Of a DNA stretch of 64,000 bases, positions 26,561-39,497 are shown piece after piece. This stretch comes from Brasenia schreberi. Lineage: Eukaryota; Streptophyta; Magnoliopsida; Nymphaeales; Cabombaceae. The stretch spans positions 36,203,001 through 36,267,000 of the forward strand of contig JAYKKT010000091.1 in the NCBI GenBank assembly GCA_036023115.1, in the 5' to 3' direction. The position numbers and the translations under genes are program-made. Below the pieces are notes generated by a model, which saw nothing but the letters and a program-made list of their open reading frames with translations, was not told the DNA's origin and did no database searches. Numbering within the stretch: position 1 is the first letter of the stretch; each line of letters opens with the position of its first letter.

Positions 26561-27685
26561 ACAAAACTAAGAACTTCTAACCTGGACAAGAACTAAAAAC
26601 TACAGTTCACCCTACATGGCCACACACCCAGGTCAGAGGCAGTGCCATGAGCCTCCCATCCACGAAACATACTTCAATTGATTTCCCACCCGAAAATCTC
26701 ATTCAGTCCTGGAGAACTTCTAACCTGGACAAGAGATTATTTTTAGAGTCCCTCCTGTAACAGTCTTCTTTCTTCTTTGGCCCTTCATACATCTTCCAAT
26801 GAGCTGGCTGTTTCTTGATCGGTTTCTTGGCAGTCTTCCTAGAATTAAATCGGTGTACAGACCTATACACTTGGAGCTTCCTCTCTTTTGTACAAGTGAG
26901 AGAGTAAGCTGTTTTTGTTTCGATAGGAGACACAGCTGGAAATTTGATCGATTTCTCTCCATTCTTCAATGGTGTAGGAGAACTGGTTTACCTGTGGGGA
27001 GAAACAAAGTGGAAAGGATTTAAGCTGATCATATCCTAGTTGGCAGAACCACTTGGTTCTGATCACCTTTTCATTTGCAATACAGGGAAAGTTATCCAAC
27101 CGAGTTTGCGTGTGCTTAAGTAGGCCTTTCAGAATTCTGAATCCTATAGAAACAAAGACATGTCCTGGAACCTTGTCAATTATCTAGTTGAAGCTCTGTG
27201 TATTTAATTCCCATCTTTTTTGCTGTTAAAATCATTCCCTGTTAAATAGGATGAAAACCAATTTATTTTCTTAGGTTTTGAACCAGCACAAAGTCATTCG
27301 CTGTTGAATAGGATGAAAGACAATTTGCAGCTTAGGACCAAACGGAAAAACTGTGTTAGTGTTGCCATCTGTCATTGTAATTTCTCTTGCTGAAGTTCAG
27401 TGCTTGATCCTGAGTTTCTGTTGATGTTGCTGAAATTTTGAAGTTTTCTTGGCAACAGAAACTTCATATACTACGACATTGTTACTGAGAAGATATACCC
27501 CCTTTGCATCTCTGCCATGAATCTTCATCTTACATTCTTGTTTGTTCAATTGCTATTTTTGTTTCCCTTTGTAGTTTTTGCGAAAGATGGCCCAGCCATA
27601 TGACAAGGCGGGTAATGCCAGCAAGACGACCCTCTTGTCACAAGATCTTGTCAAGAAAGCAAGCAGCGGGAATGCATTTTTCTGA

Positions 27686-29226
27686 TGTAGTTGAGAAGAT
27701 ATAACTTGAGCGACCTTGCTCCTCCCAACGTTGTTATATACTGAGTATTTATTCTCAAGTTTCCGGTGAAGTGTAGTCTGACAACACATCTTGTAGCAGA
27801 AGATTGTACATTGGTGCTGCATTTTTGTAAATTTTGTGTCGTCAGAACTTGCTATCAAGTTTCTGACCAGAGATAAGTTTAAAGCACTAGAGGCAAAGCA
27901 ACTGTAAGGTTTTACTCGTTAGCCTTGTCAAGTGGAAGTTTAGAACGCAGTCTATAGAACGCTGTAAATAGCAGTTGCATTCTATCGCTGAAAATTACGC
28001 TATCAATATCATCTGATTGCTCTATCTAGATTGAGGAATTCCGAGAAATTGACTGAAAAGCTTTTGGCCTGGTTGCAGCTTCAAATAGACAATAGTTTGA
28101 AAGGCCACCTTTAGCGAGCTGCTCTTTCTCATTCTTTGCATTGTTACAAATGCATTGCCCCTAGAGGTTAAAATAGAAGTTAGTGGAGCAGAGAAATGCT
28201 TAAATGCAAGTACTGCGGAATTTTGGCTCTATTCTTTCCATATGAGAGGGGGAGTTGCTAAAATTCTATTACATGCTTGATCATTCATGTTAATATACGG
28301 ATTGGAGATAAGATATTAGGTGCATTATGTATTTTATTCTTTTTTGCTTTTTCTCAATAGGAAATGCCACTCATTGTGTGTGCGTGCTCATGAAGAAAAC
28401 CCATTAATATACAGCTGAAACCATATTGGGTTTTCATGTGTTCTTTTGTTGCTGATTTGATTGATAGGGCTAAAATATGAGCTTGATAGCTTCCGAGCCT
28501 ACTAGTTTGTTTTCAACATGAACTTAATTGAGCTCGTTCATGCACTCGCTGATGCTTGGGGGAGGCTCAAGTTGATTAAATATGGGTTGAGCATAAGTTG
28601 CTTGAGCTGAGTATTGAACCAAGTTGAGCTCGTCAACGGTTACATTCAAACTCGGTAAGATTACACCCTTGTAAATGATGGCTTTCTTACACAATTGCAA
28701 GTCTTGTTCTACAATTGCAGAACGCTTAATGAATGCCATGATTAACTGTTCTACAATCAAAATCAACCCTAAACCAAGCTTTCTTCCATGTTAATCAGGT
28801 CGGTTACGTGTTTGTGTGTCGAATTAGCAGTTAACTCCAAATAGAAACTTAGGTTTTATAGTCTACGATCAAACATTTTGAGACCTTTCTTTGGCTTTTT
28901 TTAGGGTTTTCATTGCTACTCCAATGACCCTTTAGGTTTTGTCTATATAAATGTTCAAAGCATCTTAAGCATTCTTTCATTTCATAAACCCGAGTTCTTG
29001 GTCTTTATATTAGACTTCCTTAATGCTTGCACATGAGCAAGTGTCTAATAACCAGCTTTGTATGTGTGTTGGTGCGGCCTTATAATATTTACCTTTCAAT
29101 TTTAATATCGCCTATGTAAATTATGTTTGTGCGAAATTGAGTTATGTAATAATAAATTGTCTGGCCCATAGCAATTGAAGTTTGTTAACGACGTGTCTTA
29201 TGTTTACTTCTTTTATATAATGGGGA
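27686..29226. other. XPD 3' flank and intergenic DNA
   Basis: 27686-28020 may be former 3' UTR. About 28465-28672 is rich in GAGCTC/GAGCTTG strings and ends with TTACACCC, which resembles a hAT MITE, but no clean duplication is seen. No gene was recognised. Confidence 0.4.
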
Positions 29227-29330
29227 GGGGGAGCCAGATGCACCCCTCGGTCTTGAACTCCTGACCTTCAACTTGTAAGTGGACCCACTAGTCAGATGAG
29301 CTATCCGTCTCACCCAGAAATAAAAAGAAA
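29227..29330 (-). mobile_element. tRNA-derived SINE fragment
   Basis: Read in reverse, a pol III box A-like string (TAGCTCATCTGACTAG) is followed about 40 bp later by a box B-like string (AGGAGTTCAAGACC). It does not fold as a complete tRNA, so I read it as a SINE head. Confidence 0.55.
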
Positions 29331-29792
29331 TGCAAGAAAATATCGAACAATTAATCAACTGCCTCACTTGGGCTTCACTCAACTGAGCTTCGCGTTACCA
29401 CAAAAAACATTTTACGTCTGCCAATGCATCTTATTATGACCTAAACCCCACTCGTGCCACTAATAAGACAGAATTATAAACAGACTTAGCTCGGTTTTTC
29501 AGTATTCTTAGATCCCACTAATCGATTCTGATGCGGATTATTATATTGAAACTTCGAATACTTATACATCGACAAATTCCTTTTAAAGTTCAGTAGTAAC
29601 ACGAAAATCAAAGCTCAAACCGTTGGAATGTAAATAAGTATGACAGATGGGACCGAATGTAAACTTTTCCGTCTCAGTGTATGAATCACGGATAAGCGTT
29701 CGTGGTACGACTTGGCTTCCCCGCCCTTTTTCCTGAGAACGCCGGAAAAGGGGTTTTCGGAGACGGCCTTTCAAATCTTTCCCTCCCATTTC

Positions 29793-32700
29793 ATGGACGC
29801 GCGGATCGCCGGATGGATTCTGGAATTCGTTCTCCGGCAACCGATCGACGACTGGATCGTCAATCGGCTCCTGACGTCCCTCCCTCTCTCCAATGACGAC
29901 GCCCGCCTGAAGAAGACGATCCTTCTTCGCCGGATCTCGAATGACGTCGGAAACAGGGTGGTCTCGGAGAAAACGCTCGATTCCTTCGAGATCGTCGAGG
30001 AACTTGAGCCCTCGTTCAGTTCGGAGACGACGGACTCTATGCGGGCGGCGTACGCCGACGTTGCCGTGGCGTGCACGGTGAGTTTTTTGCGGGAGGGATC
30101 GGACGACGATCAGAGAGAGTACTACGCAGCGTTGCAGAGGATCTGGAGAGACCGTATCGCGAAGATGGAGCGCGCGGAGTGCATGGGGTTCAGGAAGAAG
30201 TGCACGAGGGAAGTGAGGAAGGAGCTCGAGGCGGTCGTTGTGGCGGTGGCCGGCGGGGAGAGAGTTCGCGTCTCTGAGTTGAAGGGCGAAGCACTCAGAG
30301 TTTCCCTAGAATCATTGAGGGTTTTCTTGAGGAATGCCGTGCGCGATTTGGGACCGCCATTTCTGCAATCCGTGGCCAGAGGTGTTCAGGGGGAAGATGG
30401 GGGAGACAGCGTTTGGGAAGGTGTGAGGTTTCGGTATGATGTCAAGGATGTGCTGCCGGTTGCTGCTTCATCGCCAAAAAAGGGTACGGATGAAACCATT
30501 TCTCATCATCCTCTACACAACTGTTAGTGATGCTTCTTCTTTTTTTTATATTACCGTTAGGGTTTCTGTTTCCCCTTTTCCTGTCCTGGTACCCTAGAAC
30601 CAGTGGAAGTAGTAATTTCTTTTGTTAATTGTTTTACTATAACGTTCGCCTAAATTGTTGGGGCGCACGTTCTCTGCTTGTGAAAGAAATTATAGTTATG
30701 GGAGGAAAAAACATGCTGATACAGGACCTATTTAACTTGGATATGTGTATATTTATTTTCATTTTGGAAAAACATTAAATATTCCTAACTTGTTGCTCTC
30801 TCTATACCCCTAAGATGATGCTCAAATTTGCTATGGTGTCAAGACCGATTTCGATCCACATCGTCTTGTTATTTTATTTTGATTCCTTATGCTAGACGGA
30901 AAGGCAACTTGAATGCAAGTGCAACCTGGACATCATCTCATTTTGCTTCAATTAGAATGGATCTACTCTTTAGGAGATCCACAGCATGGTTGCTTGGCTT
31001 GGCTCACGTGGAGTCAAAAGAAAACTTTCTGCCAATAGAGACTGACTAACACTTTGTCACTGCTTGAGCAGTGAACGATAGAAGATGTCTGTTACGTGAC
31101 AGCTATATCTCAACTGCACATACACACTTTTAAACTTGTTGCATTGCGATGTTTAAGTAATAGCTTACTCCTTTCTGCTGTCATATTTCAGTTGTTTGTC
31201 ATTAGTTTGGCTGTCTGAATTTCGTTATCTGATTACATACATCTGTAAATGTATTCAGATATCCATCGCAAGGATACGTTAAATGGGAATGAGGGTTCTG
31301 TAACTTCTGTTGAAGGTCGCAAACTTGGTGGGGATGAAACACCTGCATTTCTTGATTCATCAAACGTAGAAGGAAATGATCGTCATAAGCATTTGAAGGA
31401 TGTTTGTGGCCTCAGGGAGAAAATTGGGGTCTTGCAAACTGCCATGGTTCACAAAGTCCAGGCAGATCTTAAATCAAGTTCTTTTAATTTACAGAGTACT
31501 GTGGAGGACCCTCTTCCAAATGCGTTGAGGATGGTCCATCAAATGGCAAAGGAATCTAAAACTGGAAATCAGCTCAATGGAAAAGCGTCAGAAAAAGTCA
31601 CAGATGCCAAAAAGGAGCCTGCTATTATTTGTAAAATTGCTGATTCCAGTCATTTAGGAGAACCCAGCACTAGTAACATAAAGGAAAATGGTGCTGTTAG
31701 TTATAGCATTCATGAAAGAATAGTTAGCCTATTTGATCGGAATAAAACTGCTCGACGTCATGAGGTTAGTGTCTTGATTTATTTTGATTTTGTAATATAT
31801 GTACATGTGTGACATTGATATTACGAGTGGCATACTAGTTCAAGGAATTCTTTTGAATTCTGTGAATTACTGAGAGCATTCTATAGCTTGGTTTATCTTG
31901 TCAGTTAATCCTTATTTTGTGTGCAGAATATAAACTATATTTTCATATTAATTCAGGTATTCGGTTGAACCTATATAAACTTCTCACTGAATTAAGATTT
32001 TTCTTTAGAATTGTCTATGTAGGAAGTTGAACGCTTCCTCTTCAAAACATTCAGTTTATATAGATGACAAATTCAGTTGCATATTTAGTCTCACATGGAT
32101 TTCTCTTAAGAAGCTATTCTACTTAGTTGCATAAATGAGGAATTATTCTGTGCATTTCATTGATATCCACTTTTTTCTTTTCTGGGTATATTCTCCCTTA
32201 GATTGATTAACCACAAATGCTAGATTTATTAATAGCTGCATGCTTACTTTTTTTTTTGTCTTTTTACAATTCTTCTTGGTGTTTCTGTTGTGTACACAGT
32301 GGGATGATGATTCAAGTGATTCTCTATCTGAACCATCAGACAATCATTCTAGGGATGTGCACTTACCCAGCCCAAAGAAACTTAAAGTTTCACCTCTGCA
32401 AGGGCAACATTCTACTAAAAGCACGAGACAGGTGAAATCGAAGTGGAGTTCATTGGAAGAAGAAACACTAAGGAACGCTGTGAAGGAGTACGTTTCCTGC
32501 TTTCATTCACTCGTTTAAAAGAAAATTGTGGCATAGTATCTGTCTTTCATGTCCACCTTGCATCATGCTGTTGCAGTTTTTTGATAAATAGAATTATATA
32601 ATGAATAATTGATTTAAAACATGCAGCCTATATGTTTCTCTATTTTCACCAGGTATGTTGTATACTTGATATGCTTTTATGGATATAACTTGCAATTAAT

Positions 32701-35700
32701 GGAGATGAATGTGTGTACACATATTTTTGCAAGGAAGTATAATGTTTTGACTTTTGAGCATGAATATGGAGTGGAGCTGTGCACATGAACTTGTGTATGC
32801 TAGTTTTCCACTCCCCAAAATACTCAATCCTATTGGAAGAACCATCTTTTATTATTTCCTTGATAGCTTTGATAAAAAGACAACCTCAAGCTGCAAGGTT
32901 TTAGTTGACAAGTACCTGATAATTGTGATACTTCAGATTGAGGTGAAAGTGTTTTTTCTAATGCTCTCCAGTCTCCAAGCCTTCATGCAATTCCTGCAAC
33001 ATCACATGAGAAAGGGGATGATTCTCTTTTAGTTCCCACAATGTAGGAAAAAAACTACCCTGTGAGCCATTCCACTTCCACGAGATTGAAGTTTTGAAAT
33101 TAAAGTCCGATGCAACTGGTCTCCAAATCCCCATTGTTAACATTTGTATCCAGCAAATACCCCGTATGACTGAGAATGCTTTAGTCAATGATGTCTGTAA
33201 AATGAAGTGGATCCTTTTAGAAGATTTCATTGGATTAAGTTATTCATTTGCAAGCATCACACTTTTGCGTCTTCTTCCTGTTAGTAATACACATTGTGGT
33301 CAGTTTAGCTGCTTATACCAACAGGCTTTAGTTTGACTGAAAGTTTCTTTTTTTGTTCTCTCTCTCTCTCCCAGTTGTTTTAGAGGTTCTGGTGTTTTTT
33401 GGCAGTAAAAGAACAGACTAGATCTATATGATAATGGACATGGTTGTGGGTGTGGGCACAAGCACAAACACAAGCACATCATAAGGAAACTTCAAAAATC
33501 ATGAGCGCTAGAAGAAAAACTCTTGTTTTTCTTAAACTTATTATTCATTGAAAGTATTAATCGGTCAATATTGCATGAAATGTACCTTTAGAAACTAAAC
33601 TAGCTTCAACCTGGACTTTTAGTTAAAAAGTACTTAAAGTATTTAGTGCCAAATTGGATTGGGGAAAACAACTGTTGTCGAGCATCAGAGTGTTAGACAT
33701 AAGTTTGGTACCTTAGTAAAAGAGTTTGTCACATGAGATTAGAAGATGCGTGGACTGTAAATGTTGCTTGAAGACCTCTTATGATACCCCTGATGTAGAG
33801 TGACATGATTGGAGTGGCAAAAATTAAGAAAATACGAGGACCTTGCAGTCTTGTAAGGGAACTATAGATGCAGTATGAATGATTCTAAGATGACCAAGGT
33901 TGTAGCTCTAAAGAGGAATGGGCCAATGAATCATAAACCCTAAATGGTCCACAAGTAGGACTTGTTGCCACGTCACATGGATACAAGTGCAGACATGCGT
34001 GGGGCAGCCACAACATAACGTTTGAACCACTTATATTTTTACAATAAGTTTATGTTTTTGAAGTTTTAAATATCTATAATACATGAAAGTATTTTTAATC
34101 TGTATGTGTCCATGTAGTTTTTAGGATAGCTAGGGCTAGAGATAAGAAAACTAAAGATCTTAATTCTGTGAGATGCATCAAAGATAAAAGAAATAGATGG
34201 AAAAACTATTTTTCTAAGCTTTTTAATGAAAATAAAGATGTTAGTATTAGCTTAGGAGAGTTAGCCAAATCAGAAAAGTATATAAACCACAATTTCTACC
34301 GATGTATTCAAAAGAATGAAGTAAAAGAGGCTCTTAAACATATGAAGGGTGGTAAATCGGTAAGACCAGATAATATTCCTATAGAAGTTTGGAAAATATT
34401 AGAAGAAATATGAATCACTTGGCTCACAAGACTATTTAATGAAATATGGAGAAACTGAAAGATGCCCGAGGAATGGAGAGCGAGTACACTTATACCCATA
34501 TATAAGAACAAGGGAGACATTGAGAATTGTGCGAATTATCAAGGTATCAAGTTAATGAGCCGTACTATGAAATTATGGGAAAGAATTATCAAACGTAGGT
34601 TCAGACAAATATCAAGTATAACAGAAAACCAATTTGGATTCATGCCAGGCAGATCTACTGTTGAAGCGATTCACCTTTTGAGACATCTTATGAAATATTT
34701 TAGAGCAAAAAAGAAAGACCTTCACATGATATTTATTGATCTAGAAAAAGCTTACGATAGGGTACCGAGGGAGGTTCTGTAGAGAACCTTGGAAAAAAGA
34801 GGTATCCCATTGACATACATTAACCTTATAAGAGACATATATGATGGTGCAAAAAACATGTGTGAGGGCTCATGAAGGAATGACAGACTTCTTTGAAGTT
34901 AATATTGGGTTACATCAAGGATCAACTTTAAGTCCATACTTATTTAAAATGGTGATTGATGAGTTAACAAAACATATTCAAGATGAACTGCCTTGGTTAT
35001 AAACACCGCGTCTACATTGGTGTATGTTATTTGCAAATGACATTGTATTAGTGGAGGAGTCTAAGGAAAAAGTTAATAGAAAATTGGAACTATGGAGAGA
35101 AACATTAGAAAACAAAGGCCTCCGACTTAGTAGAACAAAGACAGAATATATGGAATGTAAGTTTGGTCATTTGGCTACTTCAGAGGACATAGAAATTAAA
35201 ATTGGCACACATTGCATTCCCCAAAAGGAAAGTTTTAAATACCTAGGGTCAATTTTTCAAAGTGATGGAAGAATTGATGGAGATGTTACACATAGAATTA
35301 ATGCTGGTTGGTTAAAATGGAGAGGAGCATCAGGTATTCTTTGTGATAAGAAGATACCATTAAAATTAAAAGGTAAATATTATAGAGCAGCAGTTAGGCC
35401 TGCCATGTTTTATGGTTCTGAGTGTTGGGCAGTTAATCATCAACATGTACAAAAGATGTCTGTGACAGAAATGAAGATGTTGAGATGGATGAGTGGTCAT
35501 ACAAGAAAAGACCGTATACATAATGAGGTTATTAGAAACAAATTAGGAGTGGCACCAATAGAGGATAAAATGAGAGAATATCGTTTAAGATGGTTTGGAC
35601 ATATAGAAAGAAGAGCAGAGGAAGAACTTGTAAGAAGGTATGAAAAACTAAATTTGATAAGTATTAAAAGAGGTAGAGGACGACCACAAAAGTGTTAGAA

Positions 35701-38515
35701 AGAAACAATAAAGAATGATCTAGCTTATTGTGAGTTAACCGCTAACATGGCACATGATGGAGCTCTGTGGAAACAAAGAATTCATGTATCCGACCCCGTC
35801 TAGTATGGGAAAAGGCTTAGTTGTTGTTGTTGTATGTGTGCATGTAGTTTTTATATGTATTGAGCTATCTCTTTAAAACTGGGCTATATATGCTTTCACC
35901 AAGCATTGGATTACACAAATCAAGCACACATCATCTCCAATTATAATCTTTTCCTTTTTCTGTTGTTTGGGTACATTTGATTAGACAACACTTTTTAAAA
36001 TAGGTGAAATGGGTGAGTAGCACCTGGTCCAGCTAAGAACTTTATTTGGAAGCTCTCCAAGTACAGTGGATGACTTCAAGCACACCTAGGTCTGCATATG
36101 CAGCAAGGGAGTCTAATGAAGTAATACAAAGTGGAGGGTTATGCGTAGAGGACTGATAGTCGTAAGGAACTTTTTTTAACAAAATAGTGTACATAATAAA
36201 GTGTAGATGCAATCCTTGTGACCACGTATTAACCTTTTGGATGTTTAGTCAAGATGCCATGGGTATGATAACTTTCATTTTTGTATGTCCATAGTACGGG
36301 CAACATCGATCTGCTGTTCTGAGAACCTATTACAGTGAGACCCTATTGTGAGACCCCTTCTTACCAAGTTATGAGTATCTCTAGCCAAATTGCATCTACC
36401 AATAGATTCAGGATAATAAGGTCGTGAAACAACTTCTAAAATGAATAGTCCAACTCGTATAATGTCACTTCACAATGAAAAAAGAAGTTTCATCATTGAG
36501 AAAAATTAACAATAGAATTCATGTTTTCTTCAAGAGACATGCTATCCAGAGGCTGACTCCTATCAAATTGATCATGCTGAATCAATTGTTATAGTCGGAT
36601 TTGCTAAAACAAATCATATCCTGGTCATACGAAGAGGGTATTGAAAATAGTCTCACGAGACACTCCTGATAGACATGATGATAAAGCTCCTTGTGACTGG
36701 ATGGTTCTGTAGTTACCACAAATTTGCCCTGCATTTGGCTGACCTTGGTTTTCTCAACCAAGAACGGTTTTTCTATGGGTAACTAATCCCCATCTTCCCC
36801 TTTCTTTTCTCAATCATCTTTGTTCTTTTTCTGTTTGCTTGCATTCTTGCACCAACTGTGGTCATGTATCATTACATATACATTTAGGATCTATGTTATT
36901 TCTTCTTGGTATGTTTTGTCTTCCTCCATTCATTTGTTTCTGCTTATTCATATCTCGAAACAAGTATAGTTGATAAATATTTTCAAGAATTCTCTGACTT
37001 CTTTTTTCTTACATGAAACGTTTACTCATGGAAGTAATGGAAGAGTTGATTGGAAGTCTATCCTGAAATGTCATCCAGAAATTTTTGAAGGGAGATCAGT
37101 GGTATGTAGTTTTTCCGCAATGCATGACAATCAAGTTACCTTGAGATATATTTATCTGCTGCTGCTGCTGTCTGTGTGTAACGTATTAAGAAGAAAATAC
37201 ATTAGATGAAGAAAGACGTACATCTGAGACGGCTACATCAAGGATAAACTGTGGAGGATTCTCAATCCAAATAGTAAAAGGGTAATCAAAAGAGATACAA
37301 CCTAAATTAGGAGCAACCTTATTCGCTTTGCAAAAGCATTGAGACCATACTGAAAACGTGTAGTGCAATCAAAAGTCAACAGAGAGGAATATGATTTATG
37401 TCGTCTTTTGTTGGCCAAAGCTTGGAAAGGTGCAATCAATAGCCAACAGAGGGGAATATGACTCATCTAGTCTTTTGTTGGCCAAAGCTTGGAAAACCTC
37501 TTTAGTTTTTACTCTCCATTTCCACAACCAAGCAACAAAATGAAATGTCTAAAGACAACTGCTATCCAAAACACGCTGGAAATTTCTGCTACTCGGGAGT
37601 CCACCTCCCAAGGAATCAGACAAGCAGCTGCAGCCTACATAACCCTGTCTTGATCTCAAATCACTGATCCAGCACTACTTGAGTCATCTTCTTTAATTTA
37701 TGCATTGTATTTAGCTTTAAATAACCCTCTGTTGGTGCAGACACACATCACATTTATGTATGTAAGTGTAATGTATGTAAATATTCGTCTGATCTTAAAC
37801 TAGATATCTTCAGCATTTGATGCATTAAGCTCATCGCCATGGCCTAAGTGATGATAGTAGTATATGTTTTTCCTGTTTGAGTTCACTTGCCTGCCAAATG
37901 ATGGACTTCTTAGAAACTACACGGAGTGCATTTAGTGTCATTTTCATGGCATCTGATTAAGGCATATAGCTAATGTTAGAAAAAACTCCTCTCTCTCTAT
38001 GTTTGTGTATATATATATATATGTGTGTGTGTATCACAACAACAACAACTACTACTACTAAGCCTTTTCCCATACTAAATGGGGTTGGCTACATGGATTC
38101 TTTGTTTCCATAGAGCCCTATTATGTGCGTTGTGTGATGCTAGCAGTTAACTCAATATAAACTAGATCATTCTTTATTATTTCTTTTCAACACTTTTGCG
38201 GTCGTACTCTTCTTCTTTTAACATTTTCACAATCTAGTTTTTCATATCCTCTTACGAGAGCATCCTTGGGTCGACTTTCTACATGTCCAAACCCTCTTAA
38301 ATGATGTTCCCTCATTTTATCCTCTATTGGTGCTACTCCCAATTTGTTTCTAATAACCCATTATGTATACGGTCTTTCCTTTGTGACCACTCATCCATCT
38401 TCACATCTTCATTTTTGCTACAAAGCTTCCTTCCTGATTGTTTCTTTGGATTGCTGCCTAACAGAAAGCCTTGAAGGAAAAGTGGAGACAGATGATCCTC
38501 AATCCCAAGATTTAA
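29793..38515 (+). CDS. TRF-like Myb protein (telomeric-repeat-binding type), five exons
   Basis: Predicted nuclear DNA-binding protein. Exons: 29793-30483, 31259-31764, 32300-32487, 37035-37101, 38465-38515. Phases fit and give 500 codons plus stop. The start at [17 protein letters not shown] was preferred because the open frame upstream begins only with TTG, and this N-terminus is what I recall for plant TRF-like proteins. The first 230 residues form the family's N-terminal region, the middle is polar, and an acidic Ser/Asp stretch ([13 protein letters not shown]) precedes the Myb/SANT domain. That domain is split over three exons: [16 protein letters not shown], then [20 protein letters not shown], then ALKEKWRQM. 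The final helix fits the LKDKWRNM-type telobox motif of TRF proteins. The protein ends right after the Myb domain. The exon 4 acceptor was chosen by alignment length. Intron 3 (4.5 kb) and intron 4 carry LINE pieces. TRFL-class assignment is good; telomere binding itself is inferred. Confidence 0.82.
34101..35853 (+). mobile_element. RTE-clade LINE, 5'-truncated, in intron 3 of the TRF-like gene
   Basis: The body is 34124-35830. A 23-bp target duplication with one mismatch flanks it (34101-34123 and 35831-35853, both containing CATGTAGTTTTTA). The reverse transcriptase reads [72 protein letters not shown], then about 80 codons later [14 protein letters not shown]. After that comes the conserved C-terminal part ([30 protein letters not shown]). 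The endonuclease half is missing. At least one UGG-to-UGA change, frameshifts, and FADD changed to FAND show it is dead. It ends with GTATGGGAAAAGGCTTAG and (TTG)n, the RTE-type tail. Confidence 0.9.
37186..37500 (-). mobile_element. LINE RNase H remnant with a 67-bp duplication
   Basis: On the minus strand, 37368-37200 reads [20 protein letters not shown] and [17 protein letters not shown], like the C-terminal RNase H of plant L1-type LINEs. Upstream on that strand a 67-bp unit occurs twice (37363-37429 and 37430-37496), with FQALANKRL. No ends could be defined. It lies in intron 4 of the TRF-like gene. Confidence 0.45.
37996..38034. repeat. (TA)n/(GT)n microsatellite
   Basis: Short compound repeat abutting the tail of the adjacent RTE fragment. 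Confidence 0.8.
38035..38445 (-). mobile_element. RTE-clade LINE 3' fragment
   Basis: Read in reverse, it matches the 3' part of the LINE at 34124-35830: the RKDRIHN segment, [15 protein letters not shown] codons, GGTATGGGAAAAGGCTTAG-like tail and (TTG)n/(TAG)n end. It is about 410 bp, heavily truncated and frameshifted, and lies 20 bp upstream of the last exon of the TRF-like gene. Confidence 0.85.
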
Positions 38516-39497
38516 GCTGATTGGTTACTTTTGGTAAGCGAACACCTTTTTTATCCCTGAAAGCGCTGTTGTATATACAAGAGCCATCACGCCTTGCTGC
38601 CTTCTAATTAATGTTAACTGGACGCATAAATAAGGTTGTGATGTAGTTTAGACTGTTGTATTTGTAAAACTGATTCTCCTTGTGGAGCAGTCACAGTATT
38701 TGTATAGGATGGTATATGCTCCTGTTTTGGTAATATTATGCCCGCTCTTCTTAAATTTTACACTTTTAGCCATGAATTGATTACCAAAATTCATGTCTTT
38801 TTCTGGTTTCTGGTTAGTTGTGAGAAAGAATATTTGCTGTTGAGGAAACTAGTCCATCAAGCTTAGATGCTTGAAAGTTTTCTAGGTTTGTACTTTTGCT
38901 GGTGAGCATCGTATCAATCTTAAAGGTCCTTTGGTTCTGTTTTCTTCATGTTTGACCGTCCTAAAAAAGTGTGGCATTTTCCCTTTCTGAAGAAACCAGT
39001 GATTCTATCTTGGTGAAGAATTTCCAGACTAATTTTAGATGCATTCAACCATGCCGTTCACATATACATGTGTATCTATGTGACAATTGGGCTTCCCGCC
39101 AATCAGGCCCCTGTAATTCTTCCCCCTTTTTGCTCATTCTCTCTCTCATCTTCTCTCTTCCTTTGTCTATGGAGTTGGAGTGTCAGCATAGAGATGAGAG
39201 AAGCTCCTTTTTTTTTGCTTCGAGAGGTAGCGGTGGTCTTTTAGTCTCTTGCAACTGTTTTTTTATTCTCTTCATCTCTCTCTTGTCCTCGTCCTCTTGA
39301 GTCACGGTGAGTGGTGAAGGAGCGAAGAGCAAATTGTATTTTGTATCTGTGGAGGGGCCTTTTTGTGCTTGGTCTGGTTTTTGGACAAGTCGTGTTCAAA
39401 AGAACGAAAGCGAAGTGCTTCTGTTGGCAGCCAGCTAATTTTGTCTGTAGGTGGTGCCTTTTTCAAGGTGATTGGTGCCCATCGGTAATTTTCTTTC
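38516..39497. other. TRF-like gene 3' UTR and intergenic DNA
   Basis: The first few hundred bp are the probable 3' UTR. 38970-39300 has open frames and a CT-rich stretch near 39115-39175 but no recognised domain. Confidence 0.4.

Larger units (their letters stand above)
21367..27685 (+). pseudogene. XPD: XPD/ERCC2 (UVH6) TFIIH helicase, 5'-truncated pseudogene
   Basis: XPD is the DNA helicase of TFIIH, used in transcription initiation and nucleotide excision repair. Only its second half is here. Exons read by eye: about 21367-21449 (FKATDSSRLHAEYNRLVEGL), 21556-21957, 22059-22252 ([20 protein letters not shown]), 22639-22819, 24113-24239, 24881-24970 ([20 protein letters not shown]), 25202-25280, 25629-25705 ([18 protein letters not shown]), 27575-27685 (RKMAQPYDKAGN to the stop). 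The Walker A and DEAH half is missing. Damage: a frameshift after HTHGF in the second exon (about 21900), a frameshift in GAVFF (about 24222-24232), no readable exon for the expected segment before RKMAQPYDKAG, and a 201-bp tandem duplication of the third exon. Introns are kept, so it is not a processed copy. The ATG at 21347 is in frame but is probably intron sequence, since the first exon is internal in the family. Confidence 0.88.

Noticed and set aside
27060..27120. A possible missing XPD exon (GGAAAGTTATCC resembling GKLP)
   Set aside because: Only about four codons fit. The rest does not match and no splice sites agree.
29712..29792. A longer N-terminus for the TRF-like protein
   Set aside because: The upstream frame starts with TTG. 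The ATG at 29793 opens the family's usual N-terminus.
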